Source: Gammaproteobacteria bacterium
GTDB lineage: Bacteria > Pseudomonadota > Gammaproteobacteria > PS1 > Pseudothioglobaceae
Assembly: GCA_024280535.1 (NCBI GenBank)
Contig: JAJRPY010000063.1
Coordinates: 1 to 8,427 of the forward strand
Direction: 5' to 3'
DNA: 8,427 nt
This document shows, piece after piece, positions 1-7,221 of this stretch. Under the pieces are notes generated by a model that was not told the origin of the DNA, searched no databases, and worked only from the letters and a program-made list of their open reading frames with translations. Position 1 is the first letter of the stretch. The number at the start of each line of letters is the position of its first letter. The position numbers were made by a program, and so were the translations under genes.

Positions 1-678
1 ATTCTGCGTATCCAATTCTGCTGCCAGTTCGTTAGACACTTCGGTCAGACTTTTTCCCGTCACCTTTTGTAAGGCTGACAACCCCGACATCAACGAAGCA
101 TAAACTTTTTGATTATCTGTTGCGTGAGAAACTGCCTCTGCATCAGTCAAATCCACCGGCATCGTGGTAAACAAATCCAGCGCTATGCCATCAGCCAATG
201 CGCCCAGCAAATTCTTCACCACACTATTGGCCACCGTGGTTTTCGCCGCTTTGGTAAAATTATCATCCTTTCTAAGCGTTTTGACAACTATATCCGTCGC
301 TGGCGTAACAGCCACCTGTTGCACCTCGCCCGCATTCAAATAAACCACACTTTCTAGTGGATTTTCTACACTAATAACTCGGTTTTCCGCCGTTGCCTCA
401 TCCTTATACTCGCCACCAGTCGCCTCAATAATATAAGCCTGATAGCCATAAGTAATCGCACTAGCCAACATCGAATAATGCCCCTTATCATCGGTACTTG
501 TGACAGTAATATACTGCTTACTATGATCATTTTTCACCCCATACAATTTAACGTCACCATGCTTAACATAATTCGCATGTACAACACCCTCTACCCCAAC
601 AGGCGTATCATCATCGCCACAAGCAATCAGGCCTAGGGTTAATATCGTTGTCAATAATAATTTAATCAGTTTGTTCAT
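1..678 (-). CDS. Putative lipoprotein with N-terminal Ig-like (carboxypeptidase-regulatory-type) domain, partial
   Basis: The reading frame opens with ATG at 678 and stays open to the left edge of the window, giving 226 residues with the C-terminus missing. It begins MNKLIKLLLTTILTLGLIAC, a short basic start, a hydrophobic core and an LIAC lipobox, with Cys20 as the predicted lipidated residue. The next residues are GDDD; an Asp next to the lipidated Cys often marks inner-membrane retention in enteric bacteria, but this cannot be carried over with certainty. Residues about 28-115 look like a beta-sandwich repeat of the carboxypeptidase-regulatory type (VEGVV near the start, DDKGHYS in the middle, ESVVYL at the end). 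Residues about 140-226 are mostly helical and unrecognised. There is no strong Shine-Dalgarno sequence; AAAGATT just before ATG is the best match. The function is unknown. The gene lies 125 nt downstream of the broken ATPase gene on the same strand, with its own promoter-like sequence. Confidence 0.85.
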   Translation of the reverse strand, partial: MNKLIKLLLTTILTLGLIACGDDDTPVGVEGVVHANYVKHGDVKLYGVKNDHSKQYITVTSTDDKGHYSMLASAITYGYQAYIIEATGGEYKDEATAENRVISVENPLESVVYLNAGEVQQVAVTPATDIVVKTLRKDDNFTKAAKTTVANSVVKNLLGALADGIALDLFTTMPVDLTDAEAVSHATDNQKVYASLMSGLSALQKVTGKSLTEVSNELAAELDTQN

Positions 679-709
679 AATCTTTGTTTAATGTAGTAAA
701 TTTAGCAGA

Positions 710-738
710 ATTATATACACTTCCAGCACACTTAAGTA
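710..738 (-). promoter_or_regulatory. Candidate sigma-70 promoter of the lipoprotein gene
   Basis: A perfect TATAAT lies on the minus strand at 715-710, about 31 nt before the lipoprotein ATG. The hexamer 17 nt upstream (738-733, TACTTA) is a poor -35 match, so the call rests on the -10 element and its position in the gap between two genes. In AT-rich DNA such a hexamer can arise by chance. Confidence 0.35.
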
Positions 739-803
739 TCTCATTTTTAAAATTCTAGCCCTGCTTGATACCAAAACTATTTGTTATGACCGCCCATAAT
801 TCA

Positions 804-2188
804 TTACTTATCCAATAACTGACTGCAAAGCTCTCCGATTATTTCTGTTAAAGAGTTTTCAAATTCGCGAGTAACATCTTGAGTGCCAGTTTTGGCGTGA
901 ATTAACTCATGAATTAATGTACCAGAATACTCTGAGATTGTTGCCAAAGTCTTGCGAGATAAAATAATTGAGTGGGTATCCTCATCCCAGCAACCAAGCG
1001 TCCCAACTTCAGAAAAAAGTCTTTCCTCATCGTCGAAGATATTTTTATTTCATTAACCTTGTTTGGCTTTCCACCAAATATATTCAATATATCGGGGGTT
1101 TGTTGATAAATCAATTGCTCCCTTTTATTTAATGCATCAGGATTGATAAATTTAAACTCAAAACTATCATTATAATTAGCAATAAATTGCCCAAGATCAG
1201 TGATAGGATTGCCCGATAAGTCATTTGAACATTGAATTTTTTGTTTTAAGTTTTCTGGAATGGTAATTATTTCATGTCCACTATTTCTAGCCTGATCATT
1301 CATATCAGGATTCTGCCTCCCCTCAGATGACGTTATAAATAAATATCTCCCTAACTGATTTAATATTTTTACAGCGTGTTCCTGAACATTAATCCATAAT
1401 AACTCATCATGTGCCGTTCCTTTGCTAATATTCGTTAAATCGTTTGCCAGTATTTCAGCAACTTCTTTTGCAGTTGAAGAGAGCAATATTTTTTTAATTG
1501 AATCTGTATATGCACTACGCCCAACATTTGTTCGCTCTCTATTCAAAGCCTTTTTAATAGATACACTTAAAGTGGTGATATTATAACTAAACAGAAAATT
1601 TTCCTCTTCAGCGACCTTAACGCCATTTATATAAATATTGCCACTGTTGCCACTACGTTTAATAATTTGACCCTTCTTTGTAGTATCAAGTATCTCTTCA
1701 TCCGAAAATATCAAAAAGAAATTTTTTGCTTGCTGAATCTCTTGATCATTCACACCTTGTAACTCAAATTCTGTACCTGTAAAATTGCTATCAATAGGCT
1801 CGTTTATTATCGCATGCAAAGTTAAAACATCACTAAATCCTTGTTTGGGCGATTTTTCAATAGAGATTTGTGTGTGCTTTGATTTTGCTGTAACCACCAC
1901 TTCTCCTCTATTAAAAGTTGCCAAGGCATCCTTCAAGCCGATTCCGAATTTTCCAATTACTTTTGTGTTGGACAGTTTTTCTTGATTCTCATTTTGAGTA
2001 AGGTGCATGTATTTTAGCCCACGCCCAAAATCTCGGATTATCCAAGAATTTTTATTTTTAACAATTTCTACATCCTTTGTTTTTGTCAGCAGTTGCTCAT
2101 CAAGTGCATTTGCGATTATTTCTCTGATTGCATGATACACCTCCCAGTTTTCAAGTATTTTTTCAATATTGAGATCAAACCTTTTCAT
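804..2188 (-). pseudogene. GHKL/Hsp90-like ATPase with C-terminal HExxH metallopeptidase-like segment, frameshifted
   Basis: The N-terminal part is a GHKL ATP-binding fold. From ATG at 2188 it shows the N-box REIIANALDE (residues 22-31), the DFGRGL box (53-58, DxGxG type) and GKFGIGLKDA (79-88, second glycine box). The frame continues through ISSTMRKDFF (383-392), then runs 32 more residues in a non-homologous frame and stops at 914. Moving one base back near the T6 run (minus strand; 1013-1018) opens a frame ending at TAA 806-804 that looks genuinely coding: GCWDED, then GTLIHELIHA, then TREFE. With one base restored the protein is 461 residues, with HELIH at 427-431 and Glu442 or Glu444 as possible third zinc ligand. 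The frame could be started earlier by GTG at 2221, but ATG at 2188 sits directly before the first conserved region and has a GAG six bases upstream. I recognise the domain classes but not a named gene. The substrate is unknown; related ATPases occur in chaperones, repair and defence. It could be a true pseudogene, a sequencing error or a recoded gene. Confidence 0.8.
897..911 (-). other. HELIH zinc-metallopeptidase motif, out of frame with the ATPase part
   Basis: The codons CAT GAG TTA ATT CAC encode HELIH, matching the HExxH zinc-binding and catalytic signature of zincin peptidases. The motif is followed 11 residues later by REFE, where a gluzincin-type glutamate ligand could sit. The uncorrected ATPase frame stops at 914-916, just before this motif, so the uncorrected product lacks it. 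Zinc binding and peptidase activity are inferred from the motif alone. Confidence 0.7.
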
Positions 2189-2238
2189 AAAGCACTCACA
2201 TTTAATTTTTTCACATAACACCCGAGTTCATCCGCCAC

Positions 2239-2267
2239 ATAAATAGTCAGCTGAAATGATTTGCCAA
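2239..2267 (-). promoter_or_regulatory. Weak candidate promoter for the GHKL ATPase gene
   Basis: On the minus strand TTGGCA at 2267-2262 is a good -35 match (five of six). The sequence 17 nt downstream is ATTTAT at 2244-2239, a poor -10 match. The position, about 50 nt before the ATG at 2188, is reasonable. No better candidate is visible. Confidence 0.25.
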
Positions 2268-2276
2268 AGTGACTTT

Positions 2277-2294
2277 ATCATCATAAATGATGAT
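2277..2294. repeat. Perfect 8-bp-arm palindrome (operator-like or small hairpin)
   Basis: ATCATCAT and ATGATGAT are exact reverse complements separated by AA. On the plus strand the right arm runs into TTTTT, but no plus-strand gene precedes it, so a plus-strand terminator has no obvious client. It lies about 90 nt upstream of the ATPase ATG, just upstream of the weak promoter candidate, and could be a regulator-binding site. Confidence 0.4.
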
Positions 2295-2506
2295 TTTTAC
2301 TAAGATTACAAATAAGAATATGATAGTTGTTGCTATTATTTTTATTCGTTGTCCATCCAATATTCGCCACCAACGTACCACGAGCCTCTTCAAGTATCAA
2401 CTGATTTATTTTCTTACTGAAAGGTAACCTACCCACAAGTAGCAAATTGAGCAAATGCAATGGCTTTTAATGTACTTGAAATATGCCTTGCTTGTTCTTT
2501 ATTCAT
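2281..2506 (-). pseudogene. Possible remnant of a small gene, split over two frames
   Basis: From ATG at 2506 the minus strand reads MNKEQARHISSTLKAIAFAQ and stops at TAG 2431-2429 after 25 residues. An overlapping frame is open from about 2445 to TGA at 2283-2281, with stretches such as KINQLILEEARGTLVANIGW. The two pieces together would make a protein of about 70-75 residues if a single indel near 2430-2445 were repaired. The first part, with alternating charged and hydrophobic residues and a clear ATG, looks like a real amphipathic N-terminus. I do not recognise a family. It could equally be chance open frames in AT-rich DNA. Confidence 0.25.
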
Positions 2507-2572
2507 AACGTAATTTTATCATTACAAAAGGTGAAGTAGGTGTTTGCTTTACCTTAAAAAGTTACTCATTTT

Positions 2573-2623
2573 TTAATCTAATTCATTTTTTTATCAGCGT
2601 CTTGATGCTTATTGTTAGATTAA
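2573..2623. repeat. Nested inverted repeat downstream of gspF
   Basis: The outer arms TTAATCTAA (2573-2581) and TTAGATTAA (2615-2623) are perfect 9-bp complements. Inside them AGCGTC (2596-2601) and GATGCT (2604-2609) pair through one G-T wobble when read on the plus strand; on the minus strand the same position is an A-C mismatch. The repeat starts 25 nt beyond the gspF stop codon. It might slow or end the gsp transcript, but no T-run follows on the minus strand, so it is not a standard intrinsic terminator. Confidence 0.45.
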
Positions 2624-2647
2624 GTTGGTTTGCATGGTTGGCTTTTT

Positions 2648-3856
2648 TTATAAAGGGATTTGGTTGAGCTCAAAAATGGGCAAAAGCATTGCCAGTACGA
2701 TAAATAGCACCACGCCACCCATGATGAGAATCATCACAGGCTCAAAAATATTGACCAATTTTGTGGTGTAATGGTCGATTTCGCTTTCTTGGTTTTGGGC
2801 GGCTTTGTTGAGCATTTTGGCGAGTTTGCCGCTGGTTTCACCACTGGCGAGCATGTAGAGGGTAACGGGGGGTAGGGCTTGATATTGCTTGAAGGCTGAG
2901 AATAGGGAGGAGCCTTCGCGTACTTTTTCTCTGGCTTTGAGGATGGCTTGGCGCATGGGTAGATAGTTGAGTGACATGGCTGAGTTGTTTAGGGCGCTGA
3001 TGACGGGGGCACCGCTTTCGTATAATAGGGCAAAAGTGCGGGCAAAGCGGATGGCGTTGGTGGTGATTAATACTTTGCCGATGGCGGGCGCTTTGACTAA
3101 TAATCTTTGCATTTTTTCTTTGATGCTGGGTTTTTTGAGTAGCAGTTTAAGGGTGATGATGACGCTAAATAGTAGCCCGAAAATCGTTAGGGTGTGGCGT
3201 GTGAGAAACTCGTTTAGGCTGATGACGAAAGTGGTGATACCAGGTAGTTCTTGGCCCGATTCTTGGAATACTTCGGCAATTTGGGGGACGATGAATACCA
3301 ATAATGAATACACCACAACAAGGGCAATGACCGAAACTACCAAGGGATAAATCATGGCGGCAGAGACTTTTCTTCTGAAATGTTGTTGTTTTTCGATGTC
3401 GATGGCTAGCGCCTCTAGGATGGTGCCTAATTTGGCACTAGCCTCGCCGAGTTCGATGGTGGCTAGGTAATAATCGGGAAACTGATCGTAGTTTGAACCT
3501 AGCGATTTGGCTAAGGTTTGCCCTTGCAGAATTTGTGAACGCGTTTGTTTGATGACTTTCACCACGTGTTTTTTGTGCTGATTTTGCAATAAGGTATTTA
3601 GTGCTTGGTCGATGGGGATGGCAGCTTGGATGAGCGAGCCTAATTGACGGGTTAGCATGGCAATGTCCGCCATACTTAGGTGTTTTTGGAATAGTTGTTT
3701 GGTTTTGGCGGAGTTCTGTTTGGTGGGGGCAATGCTTAACAAGGTGAGTTGCTGTTCTTTGAGTTGAATGCGGGCGTTTTTGATATGCTCGCTTTCGATT
3801 AAACCGCTGACCTTTTTCTGTTGTTGATCGATGGCTTGATATTCAAAAACACTCAT
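2648..3856 (-). CDS. gspF: Type II secretion system inner-membrane platform protein GspF
   Basis: GspF is the polytopic inner-membrane protein at the core of the T2SS assembly platform, around which pseudopilins are assembled using energy from GspE. The 402-residue length is normal. The start MSVFEYQAID is a typical N-terminus for the family. Two T2SF helical-bundle domains are visible at about residues 65-188 and 268-390, each with the family pattern (LTRQLGSLIQAAIPIDQAL; FARTFALLYESGAPVISAL). Membrane segments lie at about 168-190, 220-240 and 373-394. The ATG overlaps the gspE stop as ATGA (3856-3853), indicating translational coupling. GC is high in this gene: two 60-base samples (2821-2880, 3001-3060) contain 36 and 35 G+C. 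PilC of type IV pili is the main alternative, but the operon order rules strongly for GspF. The gene is intact, and no further gsp gene follows. Confidence 0.97.
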   Translation of the reverse strand: MSVFEYQAIDQQQKKVSGLIESEHIKNARIQLKEQQLTLLSIAPTKQNSAKTKQLFQKHLSMADIAMLTRQLGSLIQAAIPIDQALNTLLQNQHKKHVVKVIKQTRSQILQGQTLAKSLGSNYDQFPDYYLATIELGEASAKLGTILEALAIDIEKQQHFRRKVSAAMIYPLVVSVIALVVVYSLLVFIVPQIAEVFQESGQELPGITTFVISLNEFLTRHTLTIFGLLFSVIITLKLLLKKPSIKEKMQRLLVKAPAIGKVLITTNAIRFARTFALLYESGAPVISALNNSAMSLNYLPMRQAILKAREKVREGSSLFSAFKQYQALPPVTLYMLASGETSGKLAKMLNKAAQNQESEIDHYTTKLVNIFEPVMILIMGGVVLFIVLAMLLPIFELNQIPL

Positions 3857-5304
3857 ACAGAAACCACTCTAATAATTTCATCAAGACTACATTGTCCTTG
3901 CAAAACTAACGTCCTAGCCTGATCTTTCAAAGTCAGCATTTTCCCCTCAAGATGTTTGCTAATTTGATCTTCATTGGCACCATTGTGAATCATTGCTCGC
4001 AACTCATCATCAATCACCAGCAATTCATACAAACCAATTCTGCCCGAATAGCCGTTATAATGGCAATGCTCACAAGATGAGGCGGTATAAATAATACTCG
4101 GCTTGTCTAAACCCAGCCTTGTCTGCTCTTGTTCGTCTGTTGTATGCTCTTCTTTACATTTGGGGCATAGGGTACGGATGAGTCTTTGTGCTAACACGCC
4201 TGAGAGGCTGGAGGCTAGTAAAAACGGCTCTATACCCATGTCTTTCAGGCGAATAATGGCTTCTTTGGCGCCATTAGTATGCAAGGTAGAAAACACCAAA
4301 TGCCCTGTTAAACTGGCTTGCACGGCAATTTCAGCGGTTTCTTGGTCGCGAATTTCACCAATCATAACAATATCAGGGTCTTGGCGTAGAATGGCGCGCA
4401 GACCTCTGGCGAATGACATCTCAATGCTGTCATTAATTTGGGTTTGATTGATGCCATCAATGTGGTATTCAATAGGGTCTTCAATAGTGGTAATATTTCT
4501 GGATTGATTGTTAAGTACGCTTAATGCGGCATACAGTGTGGTGGTTTTTCCTGATCCGGTTGGGCCTGTCACCAGCATAATGCCGTTTGGTTTGTTAATC
4601 AGTTGGCTAATTTGTTGGTAAGTGTCCTCATCCATGCCCAGCTGCTTTAATTGCAATCTGCCGACTTGTTTGTCTAATAGGCGCATCACCACTTTTTCCC
4701 CTTTGCCAGAAGGGATGATAGAAACACGTATGTCCACTGCTCGCCCGCCTAGTTGTAGGGCAATTCTGCCGTCTTGTGGCAAGCGCCGTTCGGAAATATC
4801 AAGATTTGCCATCACCTTAATCCGCGAGACTAGCAATGGGGCAATTTTTTGTTGAGGCTCTAACACCTCTTTTAAAATGCCATCTAGGCGAAAACGAACC
4901 CGAATGCGGGATTCGTAAGGCTCGATGTGAATATCGGAAGCACCTTGTAGGATTGCTTGTGCGCATAAGGCGTTAATCAGGCTGATAATCGGGGCTTGGT
5001 CGTCCGAATCTAGTAATTCTATTGGCTCGAACAATTCCATAGCAATATCGTCTAGGGTTTTGTCTTGCTCGGCATTGTCGCTAAAATCTTGTAGATTACT
5101 CAAGGCGCCGTGTTCGTAATGCGCTTGTATTCGTTGCATTAAGTCGGTTTTGCTGGTTTTTTTTAATTGGCAGGCGCCGTATTGACGCTCAATTTCTAGC
5201 AAGGTGGCAATGTCAGGCAACGTCTCATAACTTAGTTGGTCGCCTTCCAGCAATAAACTAAATTTTTTGGCAAATAAATAAGGCAGTGAAAGATTATTGC
5301 TCAT
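3853..5304 (-). CDS. gspE: Type II secretion system cytoplasmic ATPase GspE
   Basis: GspE is the hexameric ATPase that drives pseudopilus assembly at the cytoplasmic face of the T2SS. The 483 residues show a short N-terminal domain (about 1-80) that would contact GspL, and a central domain opening with ASDIHIEPYE (122-131). All nucleotide motifs are present: Walker A GPTGSGKT (247-254), Asp box TIEDPIEY (273-280), Walker B DIVMIGEIRD (311-320) and His box STLHTN (339-344). A zinc-binding tetracysteine site is intact with Cys380, Cys383, Cys411 and Cys414; this is characteristic of GspE and PilB families. ATG at 5304 is the first start after an in-frame TAG upstream, so the start is firm despite the lack of a Shine-Dalgarno sequence. 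It lies 56 nt after gspD and overlaps gspF by 4 nt. No key residue is missing. PilB is the alternative, excluded by its neighbours. Confidence 0.97.
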   Translation of the reverse strand: MSNNLSLPYLFAKKFSLLLEGDQLSYETLPDIATLLEIERQYGACQLKKTSKTDLMQRIQAHYEHGALSNLQDFSDNAEQDKTLDDIAMELFEPIELLDSDDQAPIISLINALCAQAILQGASDIHIEPYESRIRVRFRLDGILKEVLEPQQKIAPLLVSRIKVMANLDISERRLPQDGRIALQLGGRAVDIRVSIIPSGKGEKVVMRLLDKQVGRLQLKQLGMDEDTYQQISQLINKPNGIMLVTGPTGSGKTTTLYAALSVLNNQSRNITTIEDPIEYHIDGINQTQINDSIEMSFARGLRAILRQDPDIVMIGEIRDQETAEIAVQASLTGHLVFSTLHTNGAKEAIIRLKDMGIEPFLLASSLSGVLAQRLIRTLCPKCKEEHTTDEQEQTRLGLDKPSIIYTASSCEHCHYNGYSGRIGLYELLVIDDELRAMIHNGANEDQISKHLEGKMLTLKDQARTLVLQGQCSLDEIIRVVSV

Positions 5305-5360
5305 TTGGTTAATCTGTGCTTGATGCTATGCTGACTAAGAGGAGGATTGTACTCACTGGC

Positions 5361-7214
5361 TTACTCATAGTTTATGTAAAGATCATATTTATCTAACTTA
5401 GGTTTTTGTGTTATTGGCTCTGCATCGTTTGCTTTATCGTAATCAAAAAATAATTCTTCCGTACCTCGCAACAAACTTTTGGCTCTGATATAGCTGTATT
5501 TTTGCTTGCTAACATTATCAACATTATCTTTAGTTAGGATGGTGGGTCTGATAAACAAGAGTAAGTGGCGCTTTTCTTGAGAACTTTTATCGAAACGGAA
5601 TAAGTGCCCTAAAAAGGGAATATCGCCCAATAAAGGTACTTTTTGCTGACTATCACTAATGCTGCTGTCAATCATGCCACCCAATACCAGCAATTTATTA
5701 TTCTCCACTATCACTGTGGTTTTGATTTTACGCTTAGAGGTAATGACATCAACTGCACTGGCAGAAGGCAAGACATTTGATACCTCTTGCTCAATCACCA
5801 GTTTGATGCCACCGCCTGCGTTAATTTGCGGCTTGACCTTGAGCGTTAATCCGACATTTTTGCGCTCGTAATTTTGAAAAGGATTGGAGTTACTGCTGCT
5901 CAACTGGGTATTGGTGATGAACGGCACCTCATTACCCACCACAATTTCTGCCTCCTCGTTGTCTAAGGTGACGATAGACGGTGTGGACAGAATATTGGCA
6001 TTGCCCATGCTGTCTAGTGCGCTAACAATAATGCCTAATCCGCTTTTATAATTGCCTTTGTCGTTCTTTTTAAAATCACCAATCAGGTAATTAGCACCTG
6101 ATTTTAAAGAAGATAAGCTGTTTTTGGCACCCTTTAGTAGGCTGGTTATTTGCTGGTTAAAATCTGTAATCATAATGCCACTGTTCTCGCCAAAGCCCAA
6201 CAAGCCAATGCCCAGTTCATCAGCATTAGAAGAATGAATTTCAGCCACCACCACTTCAATCAGCACTTGTGCGCGCTCAATATCCAGTTTATTGATGACT
6301 TTTTTAAGGTTTGTAACAATGGTGGATGACGCGGTAATAATAATAGCATTGGTGGTTTCATCTGCTTGAATGCCGACAGCGCCAGCGGCTTTGCTTTTGT
6401 CGTTGATTTTGCTGGTAACACCTTGAAGTATAGGCAGAATATCTTTTGCGTTTGTGTGTTTTAAGTAAATCACGGAAGTGCCGCCGTCTTCGCCTTGGTC
6501 TTTATCTAATTCGGCAATTAGAAAACGCGCTTTGAGGCGCTTGCTTTTGTTGCCACCAATAATAATTTGGTTAGTTTGTGTGTTGACGCTAATCACCAAG
6601 GCGTTGCTGGATTTTTTTGCCAGTAATGTTTTAATAATATTGGCTATTTCTTGTGCGCTGGTATGCTTTAAGGTAATAATTTCATAGTCCTCGTCCACTT
6701 GTTTGTCTAATATGGCAATGATGTCTTTAATGCGCTTAATGCTGGCATTAGTGTCGGTCATAACAATACTATTGGAAGGAAAATATGCAGTTAAATAGCC
6801 ATATTGTGACACCAATGGGCGCAAAATAGCAATCAATTCTTTGGCGGGTACATTGTTGACAGCCAATACCGCACTGACAATTAAATCATCAGAAAGTGTG
6901 GTTGGCGGGGTGTTTTTAGTGGCATTTTTGGGCAAAATTTTATCAAAATCATCGCCCGGAATAATCACATAGCCATGCACTTGCAAAATAGAGGCAAAAA
7001 ATTGGTACAGTTTTTCATCCTTAATGTCTTGATTGCTGACCACATTCACTCTGGCTTTTACTCTAGGGTCAATAATAAAATTTTTGCCTGTGGCCTGAGA
7101 GACGGTGTTAATCAGTGTGCGAATATCGACGTTTTTCAAATTAAGTGCCAATGCCTGAGCGGATGAATAAACCAACAGTAGTAGCCAAAAAAGAAGTGTT
7201 TTAGTATGTGTCAT
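5361..7214 (-). CDS. gspD: Type II secretion system outer-membrane secretin GspD
   Basis: GspD forms the multimeric outer-membrane channel through which folded periplasmic proteins leave the cell. From ATG at 7214 it has 617 residues. A Sec signal peptide spans about 1-23, with an ALA cleavage motif (21-23). The N0 domain follows (about 25-95, with NFIIDPRVKARVNVVS), then N1-N3 repeats at about 115-312 with the usual NxIII-type endings (NQIIIGG, NAIIITA). The secretin core (about 315-560) carries VLGGMI (509-514) and the signature VPLLGDIPFLGHLFR (526-540). The short C-terminal tail (about 565-617) is where an S-domain would bind a pilotin. The frame extends upstream to a TTG at 7280 inside gspC, but that adds residues before the signal peptide, so ATG at 7214 is chosen. 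It lies 7 nt after the gspC stop. No strong Shine-Dalgarno sequence is seen. Confidence 0.97.
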   Translation of the reverse strand: MTHTKTLLFWLLLLVYSSAQALALNLKNVDIRTLINTVSQATGKNFIIDPRVKARVNVVSNQDIKDEKLYQFFASILQVHGYVIIPGDDFDKILPKNATKNTPPTTLSDDLIVSAVLAVNNVPAKELIAILRPLVSQYGYLTAYFPSNSIVMTDTNASIKRIKDIIAILDKQVDEDYEIITLKHTSAQEIANIIKTLLAKKSSNALVISVNTQTNQIIIGGNKSKRLKARFLIAELDKDQGEDGGTSVIYLKHTNAKDILPILQGVTSKINDKSKAAGAVGIQADETTNAIIITASSTIVTNLKKVINKLDIERAQVLIEVVVAEIHSSNADELGIGLLGFGENSGIMITDFNQQITSLLKGAKNSLSSLKSGANYLIGDFKKNDKGNYKSGLGIIVSALDSMGNANILSTPSIVTLDNEEAEIVVGNEVPFITNTQLSSSNSNPFQNYERKNVGLTLKVKPQINAGGGIKLVIEQEVSNVLPSASAVDVITSKRKIKTTVIVENNKLLVLGGMIDSSISDSQQKVPLLGDIPFLGHLFRFDKSSQEKRHLLLFIRPTILTKDNVDNVSKQKYSYIRAKSLLRGTEELFFDYDKANDAEPITQKPKLDKYDLYINYE

Positions 7215-7221
7215 AAAAATA

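Larger units (their letters stand above)
2222..2647. other. Non-coding AT-rich stretch between the ATPase gene and gspF
   Basis: These 426 bases contain no intact gene that I can support. They hold a possible decayed small ORF on the minus strand (2281-2506), an 8-bp-arm palindrome (2277-2294), and a 9-bp-arm inverted repeat enclosing a second small hairpin (2573-2623). There is no tRNA, no CRISPR repeat and no recognisable insertion-sequence end. The stretch is where the gsp block breaks off and the accessory gene begins, so it may be an old recombination junction. Confidence 0.6.

Noticed and set aside
109..357. Plus-strand open frame of 82 codons
   Set aside because: It lies wholly opposite the lipoprotein coding frame and has a Cys/His/Arg-rich low-quality composition typical of an antisense shadow.
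680..803. Terminator or small RNA between the ATPase gene and the lipoprotein gene
   Set aside because: No stem followed by a T-run is visible; only a -10-like TATAAT for the lipoprotein stands out.
2189..2221. Upstream GTG start for the ATPase, adding 11 residues
   Set aside because: The added residues (MLCEKIKCECF) are not domain-like, the codon is GTG, and ATG at 2188 begins directly at the conserved N-terminus with a GAG at suitable spacing.
2573..2649. Intrinsic terminator for gspF
   Set aside because: A stem is present, but no T-run follows it on the minus strand; the T7 at 2643-2649 reads as A on the gsp transcript.
2967..3350. Plus-strand open frame of 127 codons opposite gspF, and similar ones opposite gspE (4103-4447, 4622-4855), gspD (5659-5871, 6478-6687, 6975-7166) and gspC (7343-7690)
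   Set aside because: All are antisense to strongly recognised genes, with no family features of their own.
2648..7214. Type IV pilus PilB/PilC/PilQ cluster instead of T2SS
   Set aside because: The C-D-E-F order with a GspC HR/PDZ protein and a GspD-type secretin with N0-N3 fits T2SS; PilQ AMIN domains and PilM-P neighbours are absent.
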